Shown here piece by piece: positions 43,893 through 51,829 of a stretch of DNA of 64,000 bases. The notes beneath the pieces were generated by a model. It made no database searches, had not been told where the DNA came from, and worked only from the letters and a program-made list of their open reading frames with translations. The position numbers and the translations under genes were made by a program. Each line of letters begins with the position of its first letter. Position 1 is the stretch's first letter. This stretch comes from Flavobacteriales bacterium UBA6057 (GTDB taxonomy: Bacteria > Bacteroidota > Bacteroidia > Flavobacteriales_G > Salibacteraceae): the NCBI GenBank assembly GCA_002428995.1, contig DIYJ01000005.1:220474-284473 (forward strand), given 5' to 3'.

Positions 43893-44596
43893 AACGACTG
43901 AAGGTCATTTTCTTGTTTACCCTTGTGGCTTCTGTTACCGGGCTCTCACAGGATTTTGCAAAAGTGAAGAACCCGCGCGATCAGGAGTTTCACGATTGGA
44001 AGTCGATCTACCTTAAAACCAATCCGTTTCCGATCATTCAAGGCCCCATTCCTGCTACCGCAGAGTACAGAGTCGGATTCGAAGCAATGGCAGCCCCAAG
44101 GCTTAGTTACCAACCTTCGATCAGTTTCCTGGGAAAGTCTCCCCTTTTCAGCCTCTTCTTTCCGGATTCGGCATTGTCTGGTTTTACAAGCCGGGATTTT
44201 CTCATTCGTGGATACCGGCTTCAAGGTCAGCTGCGGTATTTCTACCTCATGTTTTCGAACAAGGGACCAGACGCCCACATGCGTCCTTCAGGACTTTATA
44301 TGGCACTGCATTCTTCCTACAGCACGGCAACACTTCGGTTGCGTTCATTCACCTATCCGCGTCTTACCATCAACCATTTCAACGTCAATGCACTGTTTGG
44401 AATACAAGTACTGATGAAAGATGCTGTTGGCCTGGACATCTTTGCTGGTCTGGGCTACAAGGAGAACACGATCTTCGAAACAGACCAAAACCAAAACGTA
44501 ACGCAACTGGACCTTGAAGAGGAAGGTTTTGGTCCTTACTACAGCTCCAACATCAAAGTCTCTCTGGGCTTCAATCTTGCCATTGGCTTGTGGTAA
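43889..44596 (+). CDS. Predicted outer-membrane beta-barrel protein of unknown function
   Basis: 235 residues with signal peptide (MKRLKVIFLFTLVASVTGLS). The mature part shows alternating hydrophobic/aromatic strands (QLRYFYLMFSN, SGLYMALHSSYSTATLRLRSF) and ends in FNLAIGLW. The terminal aromatic residue is typical of outer-membrane barrels. No precise family recognised. The ATGA overlap with tsaD means coupled translation, although the two roles seem unrelated. Confidence 0.75.
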   Translation: MKRLKVIFLFTLVASVTGLSQDFAKVKNPRDQEFHDWKSIYLKTNPFPIIQGPIPATAEYRVGFEAMAAPRLSYQPSISFLGKSPLFSLFFPDSALSGFTSRDFLIRGYRLQGQLRYFYLMFSNKGPDAHMRPSGLYMALHSSYSTATLRLRSFTYPRLTINHFNVNALFGIQVLMKDAVGLDIFAGLGYKENTIFETDQNQNVTQLDLEEEGFGPYYSSNIKVSLGFNLAIGLW

Positions 44597-44606
44597 TTTA
44601 TATTTG
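44577..44606 (+). promoter_or_regulatory. Bacteroidota promoter (TTG-N19-TATATTTG) for the Hpt gene
   Basis: -33 TTG at 44577-44579 and -7 box TATATTTG at 44599-44606, 19 bases apart, a full match to the sigma-ABfr consensus. The box ends 22 bases before the Hpt ATG. It overlaps the end of the barrel gene. Confidence 0.65.
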
Positions 44607-44628
44607 ATTGTTCTAACCCCCTACACTC

Positions 44629-44976
44629 ATGGCTCACCTTAACCTCGACTATCTCAGGGAAAATGTCTCTGATGATGATGAATTTATTCATCAATTACTA
44701 CAAGTATTCCTCGATAGTACCGCGGACGATCTTGTAGCCTTGGAAGACGCTATTAAGTCTGCAGATCATGAGCAAGTGAAGCGGGCTGCTCACAAAGTCA
44801 AATCAAGTTTCAGGAGTCTGGGAATGCTCAGAATCACAGAGCTATTGCAACGTCTTGAGGATATGGCTCGCAACAATCATGACATCGAGGAAATTGTAAG
44901 CGTTCACAACAGCTTTCTGATCGCCTACCCCAGCGTAAGAGAAGAGGTACAAATGACGCTCGATCAGGGTAAGTAG
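44629..44976 (+). CDS. Stand-alone histidine phosphotransfer (Hpt) protein
   Basis: 115 residues, a four-helix Hpt domain and nothing else. The phosphorylatable histidine is H55 in KRAAHKVKSSFRSLGM, the canonical Hpt signature. Such proteins shuttle phosphate between a hybrid kinase receiver and a response regulator. No kinase or regulator is adjacent, so its partners lie elsewhere. It has its own promoter (44577-44606). The 3' end overlaps the convergent di-heme gene by 13 bases. Confidence 0.92.
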   Translation: MAHLNLDYLRENVSDDDEFIHQLLQVFLDSTADDLVALEDAIKSADHEQVKRAAHKVKSSFRSLGMLRITELLQRLEDMARNNHDIEEIVSVHNSFLIAYPSVREEVQMTLDQGK

Positions 44977-45956
44977 AGCTGTTCCTCTGTCAGTGATTCC
45001 ATGAAGGCGATCAACGCCCTTCTGTCTTCCTGTTCCAATTCGAAGCCATTGAGCAACTCACTCTGATTCGGATGTCCCTGACCTCCGGCAGCGTAGTGGT
45101 CCACCACTTCTCCCAGGGTCTTGAAGGAACCATCAAACATGTAAGGAGCTGTGAGCGCTACGTTCCTGAGTGAAGGCGTTTTAAACTTTCCTTCATCTTC
45201 AGTTTGGAGTGTGAGTCGCGCCCGCCCGCGGTCTTCGTATTTGCTTTTGGTTCCGTTGTTCTCAAACGCAAAGTTGCTCAGCATGCCGCCCTCATGACAC
45301 TTGCTGCAGTTGAGTTCATCACTTGTGAAGAGTTCATAACCGTGTCGTTCTAAAGCCGTCAATGCCTGAGCATCTCCGTCTAAGAATTGATCGTAGCGGG
45401 TGGAGCCTCCCAGAATAGTCCGCTCATATGCTGCCAACGACCTGGTGATGCCAAAGGCGTTGGGCTCCTTTCCAAAAGCCTCCTTAAACAGCTTGGTGTA
45501 ACTCTCGTCCTGTTTCAGCCGATCGATGGCCATCCCCATGGGCAAGTGCATTTCATTCTCTCCTTCCAGCGGCACAAACACCTGAACCTCAAGGCTTGGA
45601 TTTCCACCCTCACGCATGAAATAAGGATGCAAAGCGATGTTTACCAATGATGGAGAGTTTCGCTCCGTTTTCAGCCCACCTACTCCGGTGCTTAATGCAC
45701 TTGTATCACTGAAGGCATAAGCGGGAATGTGGCAGCTGGCGCAGCTCACAGAAGAGTCTCGGCTGAGTATGGGATCGAAAAAGAGCTTTTTGCCCAGGGC
45801 TATCTTCAATGGGGATTGAAGGTCTTCATCCGCATCACCGGAAGCATCCGTTGCATCTGCAATTTCAACCGGCTCTGCCTTTTGCTTAGGTGACTCTCCG
45901 CAATGTGTGAAGAGAAGCACGGAAAAAATGATAAGAAGCGCGGCCAGCTTCCTCAT
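44964..45956 (-). CDS. Di-heme peroxidase/MauG-family lipoprotein (MbnH-like context)
   Basis: 330 residues; lipobox LLFTHC (C19). Two heme c sites: CASCH (72-76) and CSKCH (217-221). Other family features are ALGKKLFFDPILSRDSSVSC and TPSLRNVALTAPYMFDGSF. Classical members reduce H2O2 with periplasmic electrons; MauG and MbnH instead oxidise residues in a partner protein. It is the third gene of a minus-strand run after two MbnP-like genes and overlaps the second by four bases. That context fits MbnH, which converts a tryptophan of MbnP to kynurenine for copper binding. Function as MbnH is inference from context. Confidence 0.9.
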   Translation of the reverse strand: MRKLAALLIIFSVLLFTHCGESPKQKAEPVEIADATDASGDADEDLQSPLKIALGKKLFFDPILSRDSSVSCASCHIPAYAFSDTSALSTGVGGLKTERNSPSLVNIALHPYFMREGGNPSLEVQVFVPLEGENEMHLPMGMAIDRLKQDESYTKLFKEAFGKEPNAFGITRSLAAYERTILGGSTRYDQFLDGDAQALTALERHGYELFTSDELNCSKCHEGGMLSNFAFENNGTKSKYEDRGRARLTLQTEDEGKFKTPSLRNVALTAPYMFDGSFKTLGEVVDHYAAGGQGHPNQSELLNGFELEQEDRRALIAFMESLTEEQLYLP

Positions 45957-46753
45957 GGACGAATGCTCATGACCTCAACAAAGCGATCCATGAAACTTAC
46001 GGCATGGCCGTAATCGTCTTCGGTGTCCACGGTATGGGTATTGGAGTTGGTACTGAAGTCCACCCCTTTGGCTGGATCAAAAAGTGCCTCCAAATCTATC
46101 TCCACATGCACCGTGTCGTTGCCCTCGCCATTCATATCAACATCCACATCAAAGCGCTGTCCAGGTCGGTACAGATCGTTTGTTCCGATGTGATAAACCA
46201 GTGTTTCAGCCGCATCTGATTTGCCTTCTTGGTTGCCTCTTGCCTCCAGAATGACGAAGCGATACATGGTCGCCCACGCCCAGTACATGTTGGTGTACAC
46301 ACTCAGGGGATGATCATTTTCATAATCGGTAGGCTCGCTGTTGTTTAAGTCAGGCCTCACTCCCAATGAGAACTTCAACTCATTGAATGTTCCAGATTCC
46401 AATTCGAAGGCCAGCTCATTCTCCCATTGCGGATTGTTGATCTGCGCGTTGAAGGGCTCAAAGTCAACCAATTCAATCTCGGAAAGGACTTTCTGCTCAG
46501 AGTTATTGCTGAGGGTCAGGTCGGAAACGTAGAATTTAAGCTGGGTCGGTAGAATCCATTGCCCGTTCTTGTCTACCATAGATTGATCCAGATTCACAGG
46601 CTCCCCACCTAGCATCATATCGAAGCTGATGACCACCTTCTTAGGTTCTGGTTCAATCCCGGGGTCGTCTTCCCCGGGATCGTCTTTCTTGCACGCCACC
46701 GCAAAGAGCACTAGCAATGCGGTTGCGTAGAACTTAGCGTTGTGAAATGGCAT
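45953..46753 (-). CDS. MbnP-family lipoprotein, copy 2
   Basis: 266 residues from ATG 46753 (in-frame ATGs also at 46762 and 46771). Signal peptide and lipobox VLFAVAC. MbnP-type features: LKFYVSDLTL near the N-terminus, the conserved tryptophan block MYWAWATMYRF, VYHIGTNDLY and the C-terminal VDTEDDYGH region. MbnP proteins from methanobactin loci bind copper; the wider family is common in Bacteroidota without methanobactin. The gene starts inside the end of copy 1 (20-base overlap) and its stop overlaps the di-heme gene by four bases. So the three genes are almost surely one transcript. Confidence 0.82.
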   Translation of the reverse strand: MPFHNAKFYATALLVLFAVACKKDDPGEDDPGIEPEPKKVVISFDMMLGGEPVNLDQSMVDKNGQWILPTQLKFYVSDLTLSNNSEQKVLSEIELVDFEPFNAQINNPQWENELAFELESGTFNELKFSLGVRPDLNNSEPTDYENDHPLSVYTNMYWAWATMYRFVILEARGNQEGKSDAAETLVYHIGTNDLYRPGQRFDVDVDMNGEGNDTVHVEIDLEALFDPAKGVDFSTNSNTHTVDTEDDYGHAVSFMDRFVEVMSIRP

Positions 46754-47525
46754 TGGCAGCATTTTGGGCAATTTTTGATGCGAGTGCAGGATCGTTCATC
46801 GTGTGTGTGACTTGTTCCGTAGTGAAGTCAATGTTAGCCAATACTTGCGAAAGGTCGATTTTCAAAGAAACAGAAGCCTTGTTATCCGCCAGGTTCACTA
46901 CGCTGCCAGAGAATGATTGGTTCACGAGGTTCGGGTCCAGACCAATGTGATATTGGAATGTGCCATCCATGCCCTGATCTCCATCAGGAGAAGTGTCTAC
47001 CCTGCCCTCCAGGCTGATGTAGCGATATCCCGTAGCCCACGACCAATACATGGTAGGAACTTTGGAAGCCAGCGGGTGGCCTGATTCATACGTTGCTGGG
47101 TCGATGTAATAAACATTAGAGTCTACCCCAATTGTGAAATCAACACCTTCCAGGTTTTCTTGCGGATATATGACTGATTCCAGGGTGTAATCGTCTGCCG
47201 TTACGAGCATCACATCCAATACTGGTGAAATGGCTCCTCCTCCATTCGCTTGATCGAAGGAAATATCGCTCAGGTAAATCCCTACATAGTCGAACGAAAG
47301 CTCTCTTCCGTCTGACGTGGTGTAAGTAGTTTCAAGTTCAAGCTTCTCATCTCCGAAGTAAGGCACTGCTTCCATGCTTAGCTCAACAGGCCCGTAGATG
47401 CAGTTTTCTTCGGATTCCCCATCGGGATCGTAGTTGAAAGCTATGGGGTTGTTACAAGTGTCTTTGGTACAGGAAGTGATGCAAATAAATGTTACGAAGG
47501 CAACGAGTAGGTATCTCATATTCAT
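46734..47525 (-). CDS. MbnP-family lipoprotein, copy 1
   Basis: About 263 residues from ATG 47525 (ATG 47519 also possible; the frame is open back to 47576). Signal peptide RYLLVAFVTFICITSC with lipobox ITSC. A short calcium-loop-like stretch (NPIAFNYDPDGES) precedes the MbnP domain: VGIYLSDISF, PTMYWSWATGYRYISLEG with the same tryptophan block as copy 2, and FQYHIGLDPN. First gene of the three-gene cassette. The two copies differ widely outside the core motifs, so this is an old duplication or two family branches. Confidence 0.82.
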   Translation of the reverse strand: MNMRYLLVAFVTFICITSCTKDTCNNPIAFNYDPDGESEENCIYGPVELSMEAVPYFGDEKLELETTYTTSDGRELSFDYVGIYLSDISFDQANGGGAISPVLDVMLVTADDYTLESVIYPQENLEGVDFTIGVDSNVYYIDPATYESGHPLASKVPTMYWSWATGYRYISLEGRVDTSPDGDQGMDGTFQYHIGLDPNLVNQSFSGSVVNLADNKASVSLKIDLSQVLANIDFTTEQVTHTMNDPALASKIAQNAANAISQR

Positions 47526-47657
47526 CTGGTTAATTATCAAGACGTATGGTGCTCTGAAAAAGTGAACTTTGTGCACAAATATGCCTGTTAAACTGATGTT
47601 AAAAGCCCGTTCGGAGCTTTCTGAATTTGAATTGATTTGAACTTAAATAAGGTCCAC

Positions 47658-49148
47658 ATGAGCCGATTGTTTACCCTCCTCTTCATTTTTACGGTCTTCC
47701 ATGGTTACTCTCAAGAGCCTCTGGAAAACTACGATTTCAAATTCCGCATTACCAATGTGCCGGACAGCATCGACAGTGTTGCTTTCATGGCCAATTACTA
47801 CGGAAGCAAGCAGTACTACAGGGATACAGCATACTTTGAAAAAGGTGGGGTACTCAACTTCACTGGCAGTAGTGTGAATGGTGGAATCTACTCCGTCATT
47901 TTCCAGGATCGCAAGACCTACTTCGAGTTTGTGGTCAATGAGAACTCTATTGAAATGGAGACCGATTTCAACGACCTGATTCCAAAGATGAAGGTGAAGA
48001 AGTCGGTTGAAAACACTCATTTCTACGAGTACCTGCGCTTCATCAATTCAAAGAGCACTATGGCTGCGCCTATCCAGGAGCAAATGAATGCGCTCGGAGA
48101 AGAAGACGAGGAGATGAAGCAAAAATTCAGGGATAAGCTGAATGAGATCGAAAAGGATGTGATTGCCTTTAAGAGAGAGTTCATCGGTAAATACCCTGAC
48201 CTGTTGGCTACAAAGGTGTTCCGAGCCACAGCAGACCCCGAAGTGGGCGACTTCAAGGAAATTGAAGACGAAGAGGAACGCAGGAAAACACGATTCAAGG
48301 AATTCAGGGATCACTACCTCGATGATGTAGACTTTACAGACGATCGCTTGCTGAGAACACCTGTTCTGCACAACAAAATGATGCACTACATCACCAAGCT
48401 AACACCTCAAATTCCTGATAGCATCAACAAGGCAGCTGATCATCTTGTGGAGCTGGCCCGACCAAATCCGGAAGTGTTCAAATACGTGGTTCACACCATC
48501 ACCAACAAGTATGAAGGTGCACAGATCATGGGTATGGATGCTGTGCTGGTGCACATGGGACAGAAATACTATTGCAGCGGTCAGGTAGACTGGATGAGCG
48601 AAAAGAAGCTGGAAGAGTTCTGCGAGCGTGTGGAAGCCATGGCTCCCCTGTTGATCGGAAAAAAAGCTCCTAACCTTATCCTCCTGGACACCAACGGAGT
48701 TTGGCAGAACATGCATGAAATTGACGCTCCCTACACAGCACTCTACTTCTGGGATTCAGGATGCGGCCATTGCAAGAAGGTCACTCCGAAGCTGAAAGAG
48801 TTTTACGAGACCTACAAGGAAAAGGGAGTGGTGGTATATGCCGTTGGAACTGAGTTTGAAGTGGAGGAATGGAAGCAATACATCAAGAAGAAAGACCTTC
48901 CATTCATCAACGTTTCTGACACACCTGATGCCAATGAAAACGCACAGGAACTCATCATGGAAGGCAAAACAACCCTTGAGAGTTTGAACTTCAGAACGAC
49001 TTACGACATCTTCAGCACGCCACGTCTCTTCCTGCTGGACGAAGACAAAACGATCATTGCCACGAAGCTGACTCCAGAGCAGCTGGGCGACTTCATCGAC
49101 AACGACATGGAGCGAAAGCAAAAGGAGTCAGAAAAAGCCGCGAACTGA
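47658..49148 (+). CDS. TlpA-like thioredoxin-fold protein with long N-terminal domain
   Basis: 496 residues from ATG 47658 (TTG 47637 would add seven). Signal peptide MSRLFTLLFIFTVFHGYS. The first ~320 residues resemble the DUF4369/DUF5106-type helper region found before TlpA domains in Bacteroidota, with a helical charged middle. The thioredoxin domain carries the redox pair in SGCGHCKK (about residues 369-372) and the cis-proline region FSTPRLFLLD. Probably a periplasmic thiol-disulfide or cytochrome-maturation protein. It is divergent from the MbnP/di-heme cassette, whose heme enzyme would need such factors, though a link is speculative. The end overlaps the methyltransferase by 21 bases. 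Confidence 0.87.
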   Translation: MSRLFTLLFIFTVFHGYSQEPLENYDFKFRITNVPDSIDSVAFMANYYGSKQYYRDTAYFEKGGVLNFTGSSVNGGIYSVIFQDRKTYFEFVVNENSIEMETDFNDLIPKMKVKKSVENTHFYEYLRFINSKSTMAAPIQEQMNALGEEDEEMKQKFRDKLNEIEKDVIAFKREFIGKYPDLLATKVFRATADPEVGDFKEIEDEEERRKTRFKEFRDHYLDDVDFTDDRLLRTPVLHNKMMHYITKLTPQIPDSINKAADHLVELARPNPEVFKYVVHTITNKYEGAQIMGMDAVLVHMGQKYYCSGQVDWMSEKKLEEFCERVEAMAPLLIGKKAPNLILLDTNGVWQNMHEIDAPYTALYFWDSGCGHCKKVTPKLKEFYETYKEKGVVVYAVGTEFEVEEWKQYIKKKDLPFINVSDTPDANENAQELIMEGKTTLESLNFRTTYDIFSTPRLFLLDEDKTIIATKLTPEQLGDFIDNDMERKQKESEKAAN

Positions 49149-49916
49149 TCGCGGGAAGCGGATCTTGAAGTGCTCCTTGCGTTGGTTGGGCCTGAAATAG
49201 ACCAGCCCCATGCAATGCAGATCGATTGTCACGGTAGCCTCGTCTAGCGAGCAAACTTCCTTCCAGGCGAGCAGCATTCCGTTGCTCCAATGGATGTCGT
49301 GAAGGATCAATGGACCTTCTCCCGCCAAGCGTTGCTTCAGCATATGGAAATAGCGCATTGTCGGCTCATAGCGGTGATCACCATCCAGAAAGATTAGGTC
49401 GTAATGACTGGAATCAGATGACAGGAATTCGTCAAACGTGGAGTTATGCACCTGTATGCCTCCGAGCCCCAAGTGCTTGAAGTTGTCTTGCGCCAATTGG
49501 GAGATGCCTTGATTGCCCTCTACCGTTTGAATGGAAATAGACGGCATGGCAGAAGCCAAAGCCGCTGAAGTCTTCCCCAGATTCGTTCCCAGTTCCAGCA
49601 CTTTCGAGGCGTTGTGGTACTCCGCCAGGCGACAGAGCAGCTTCACCTGATAATCGGCAATGCTGGAAGTACGTGCCAGATATCCCACTCTGTAATCCGA
49701 TTCAGAGGTCTCGCTCCTCCCGAAGTCGATCCCTGACACACGCGCTTTGGACGCTCTTAGATCCCGAAAATACCGAAGCACGGGGCTTAAATCCGTCCGA
49801 TTTGCACCATAAATGCACGATTCGATTAAATCATAAACAAACGGGGAATGCACGCCATGCCTCGTTTTGGCAGAAAGTCGATGCTCGAGAAAGTCAAAGA
49901 TTTGAGTCTTGTTCAT
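49128..49916 (-). CDS. Class I SAM-dependent methyltransferase (O-methyltransferase-like)
   Basis: 262 residues from ATG 49916 (the frame is open back to 49934). Motif I VLELGTNLGKTS binds S-adenosylmethionine; YDLIFLDGDHRYEPTMRYF is the metal/post-motif region typical of Methyltransferase_24/catechol-type enzymes. The N-terminal FDFLEHRLSAKTRHGVHSPF is a conserved opening in Bacteroidota homologues. Soluble and cytoplasmic; substrate unknown. Convergent with the TlpA-like gene. Confidence 0.87.
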   Translation of the reverse strand: MNKTQIFDFLEHRLSAKTRHGVHSPFVYDLIESCIYGANRTDLSPVLRYFRDLRASKARVSGIDFGRSETSESDYRVGYLARTSSIADYQVKLLCRLAEYHNASKVLELGTNLGKTSAALASAMPSISIQTVEGNQGISQLAQDNFKHLGLGGIQVHNSTFDEFLSSDSSHYDLIFLDGDHRYEPTMRYFHMLKQRLAGEGPLILHDIHWSNGMLLAWKEVCSLDEATVTIDLHCMGLVYFRPNQRKEHFKIRFPRSVRGFF

Positions 49917-49966
49917 GATTTTGCCCGCATGCAAATGAACGAAACTGAATATTTCTAAATTTGCAG

Positions 49967-50040
49967 CCCTTAAAGATCAAGGTTCAAGGAATCAAGATCA
50001 AAGAAGAGCTACTCAACTTTGATCCTTTAGTCTCCAACTT
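49967..50040. repeat. GATCAAGGTTCAAG-type spacer tract ahead of tRNA-Leu
   Basis: Words aagatcaaggttcaaggaat and caagatcaaag, then AACTTTGATCC twice (about 50017-50027 and 50037-50047). GATCAAAG can pair with CTTTGATC. The words resemble those in the 2796 and 4336 repeats. The tract ends just before the tRNA. Confidence 0.6.
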
Positions 50041-50051
50041 TGATCCGACAG

Positions 50052-50134
50052 GCCCAGGTGGTGAAATTGGTAGACACGCCATCTTGAGGGGGTGGTGCGC
50101 TATGCGCGTGCTGGTTCGACTCCAGTCCTGGGCA
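50052..50134 (+). tRNA. tRNA-Leu, anticodon GAG
   Basis: Acceptor arms GCCCAGG and CCTGGGC; D-arm with AAATTGGTAGACACG; anticodon stem CCATC/GGTGG around loop TTGAGGG (anticodon GAG, reads CTC); long variable arm TGCGC-TAT-GCGCG of a class II tRNA; T-arm CTGG-TTCGACT-CCAG. CCA is not encoded. A terminator follows 14 bases later. Confidence 0.95.
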
Positions 50135-50147
50135 CTAGATGACAATT

Positions 50148-50186
50148 AAAGCCCTGTTCATGAATTTGAGCAGGGCTTTTTGTTTT
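50148..50186 (+). terminator. Rho-independent terminator after tRNA-Leu
   Basis: AAAGCCCTGTTCA (50148-50160), loop TGAATT, TGAGCAGGGCTTT (50167-50179), 13 pairs with one G-U, then TTGTTTT. Confidence 0.92.
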
Positions 50187-50308
50187 GCGCCCCACCTTTG
50201 CCCAAGACTGGAACAGAAGTTCACTTTGAGTGCGCGAAGAAGGAGTGAATCGAAGAGAGTCACTTGACGCTGAAGTCTTATTACAAAGCAGTCGAGGCTT
50301 TTGATCAG

Positions 50309-50524
50309 CTACGCTTTCCAAGGTTTGTCGAAATTGCTTGTCCAGTTTTCTGTTTCGGGCTTCTCCTGAGTACCGCATGCCTTTAACGTTCCATTGAAAT
50401 ACTCGATTTGCGCTCGAACGAAGTCATTTATGACTTGAATGGGAGGTTGTTTATCCAATTCTTCGCCCGATTTTTCACGATCAAGAAGCCACTCAATTTC
50501 AAGCTTCAATATGTCATCGCTCAC
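50309..50524 (-). CDS. Possible small protein of 71 residues, unknown function
   Basis: GTG start at 50524. The sequence looks protein-like: an acidic amphipathic start (DDILKLEIEWLLDREKSGEE), a helix INDFVRAQIEYFNGTL and a polar tail ending DKPWKA. The opposite strand over the same bases reads as low-complexity shadow. No family recognised. It is divergent from the ATPase gene at 50666, with 141 bases between starts. It could be a third component of that module or a chance frame. 50187-50308 and 50525-50634 show nothing else. Confidence 0.35.
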   Translation of the reverse strand: MSDDILKLEIEWLLDREKSGEELDKQPPIQVINDFVRAQIEYFNGTLKACGTQEKPETENWTSNFDKPWKA

Positions 50525-50634
50525 TTGATTATCGACAAGTTATTGAAACTTCATCGGAGCCATGGTTCCAGTGGTTGCTATCCATTTACAGGCAAGAATC
50601 GGTCGAAGCACAAATCCATCCTTAATATTCATTT

Positions 50635-50661
50635 TTGTATATATGCATTAATGTATATTTG
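50635..50661 (+). promoter_or_regulatory. Candidate promoter of the ATPase module (TTG / TATATTTG) with TGTATAT repeat
   Basis: -33 TTG (50635-50637) and -7 TATATTTG (50654-50661) are 16 bases apart, slightly short. TGTATAT occurs twice (50636-50642, 50652-50658). The -7 box ends four bases before the ATG at 50666, so transcription from it would begin at or near the start codon (leaderless). The region is very AT-rich against its surroundings. Confidence 0.45.
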
Positions 50662-50665
50662 CTTT

Positions 50666-51829
50666 ATGAGAAATATAACTGGACCACCCGTTAGTGGATC
50701 AAACTTTTTCGGACGACAAAAAGAGATTGAATATGTATGGCAAAGTCTCAAGGATGGCAATAACATTCTGCTACCGTCTCCACGCAGGGTCGGTAAATCT
50801 TCGTTCGCAAAAAAACTCCTAAGCATTGCAAAAGAAGAGGGCTGGGAAATCATTGAACTCAATCTGGAAAAGATAGATTCAGAACCGGAATTGGTGCGCT
50901 CGTTTATTCAGAAGTTGAAAGAGCTAAAAACCTGGGAACAAGTAAAAGAACGGGCGGAAAACCTCTGGGATCGTATCCGGCCAACTTCGATCAGTGTGGG
51001 AACGGGCGAGGCTTCGGTTTCCGCTGAATGGAAAAAACAGAAAAAGAAAGTCTACCGAGACTTTGATGCCTTACTAAACCATGATGTTCCCACCCTCATC
51101 TTCTTTGATGAAGTCGCTGTGCTTCTCAACCACATCCTGGCCGCTGATAAAAGTATCGCAGAAGTAGAACACCTTCTCCATTGGCTGCGCGACCTGCGAC
51201 AAACGGAAGACTCGCGGATCCGGTGGATCTATTGCAGTTCCATCGGCATAGAAAACTTCACCCATCAGCACGGCATGAGTGATACGGTGAATGATTTCGA
51301 ATCCTACAAACTCAGGGCGTTTGACCGCGAAACATCCACGGCCTTGATCGAAGCGCTGGAAGAAGACAAAAAACTCGTATTGACCCCGGACCTCCGCCAC
51401 AGGATGGTGGACAAAATTGACTATTGCCTACCCTTTTTCCTACAGGTACTGTTCAAGCAAATGAAGGGACTTCATCAAACGGAAAACGCAGCCGTTAATG
51501 GCGACCTTCTCGACAAGGCCTACCAAGAGCTGTTGACCCAAAAGGACCTAAACACCTGGATCGAGCGGCTGGAAAAGCAGTATCCGGAAAAAGGCCGGGA
51601 CGCACATACGGTTCTCAAGCATATCTGCCGGGAGAAGACCGGAAGCAAACGCAGCAACTTGAAGAATACACTGATCCACCATTACCAGGATGAAGAACAA
51701 ACAGATGTCGTGCTCGCAAAACTCCTGCACATGCTCACCAACGATGGCTACCTCATGGAAGAGGAGGACCTCTACCGCTTCCGCTCACCCCTGCTCAGAG
51801 ACTTCTGGCACCAACGCTTTGTTAAATGA
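50666..51829 (+). CDS. AAA/STAND-type P-loop ATPase, first gene of a two-gene module
   Basis: 387 residues from ATG 50666; the frame runs back to 50408, but that part is spurious. The N-terminal FFGRQKEIEYVWQSL is the usual opening of Orc1/Cdc6-like and archaeal-type ATPases. Walker A is SPRRVGKSS (38-46), Walker B TLIFFDEVAV (143-152) and a sensor-like IRWIYCSSIG follows. The C-terminal ~100 residues look like a winged helix (SNLKNTLIHHYQDEEQTDVV, NDGYLMEEEDLYRFRSPLLR), as in ATPases that act on DNA or on partner proteins. No nuclease, TIR or protease domain was seen. The stop overlaps the next ATG by four bases, so the two proteins are made together. Probably a conflict or stress system; this is inference. 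Confidence 0.85.
   Translation: MRNITGPPVSGSNFFGRQKEIEYVWQSLKDGNNILLPSPRRVGKSSFAKKLLSIAKEEGWEIIELNLEKIDSEPELVRSFIQKLKELKTWEQVKERAENLWDRIRPTSISVGTGEASVSAEWKKQKKKVYRDFDALLNHDVPTLIFFDEVAVLLNHILAADKSIAEVEHLLHWLRDLRQTEDSRIRWIYCSSIGIENFTHQHGMSDTVNDFESYKLRAFDRETSTALIEALEEDKKLVLTPDLRHRMVDKIDYCLPFFLQVLFKQMKGLHQTENAAVNGDLLDKAYQELLTQKDLNTWIERLEKQYPEKGRDAHTVLKHICREKTGSKRSNLKNTLIHHYQDEEQTDVVLAKLLHMLTNDGYLMEEEDLYRFRSPLLRDFWHQRFVK

Noticed and set aside
50100..50378. 92-codon minus-strand frame over tRNA-Leu
   Set aside because: Its end is the antisense translation of the tRNA T-arm (RTGVEPARA), a common annotation artefact.
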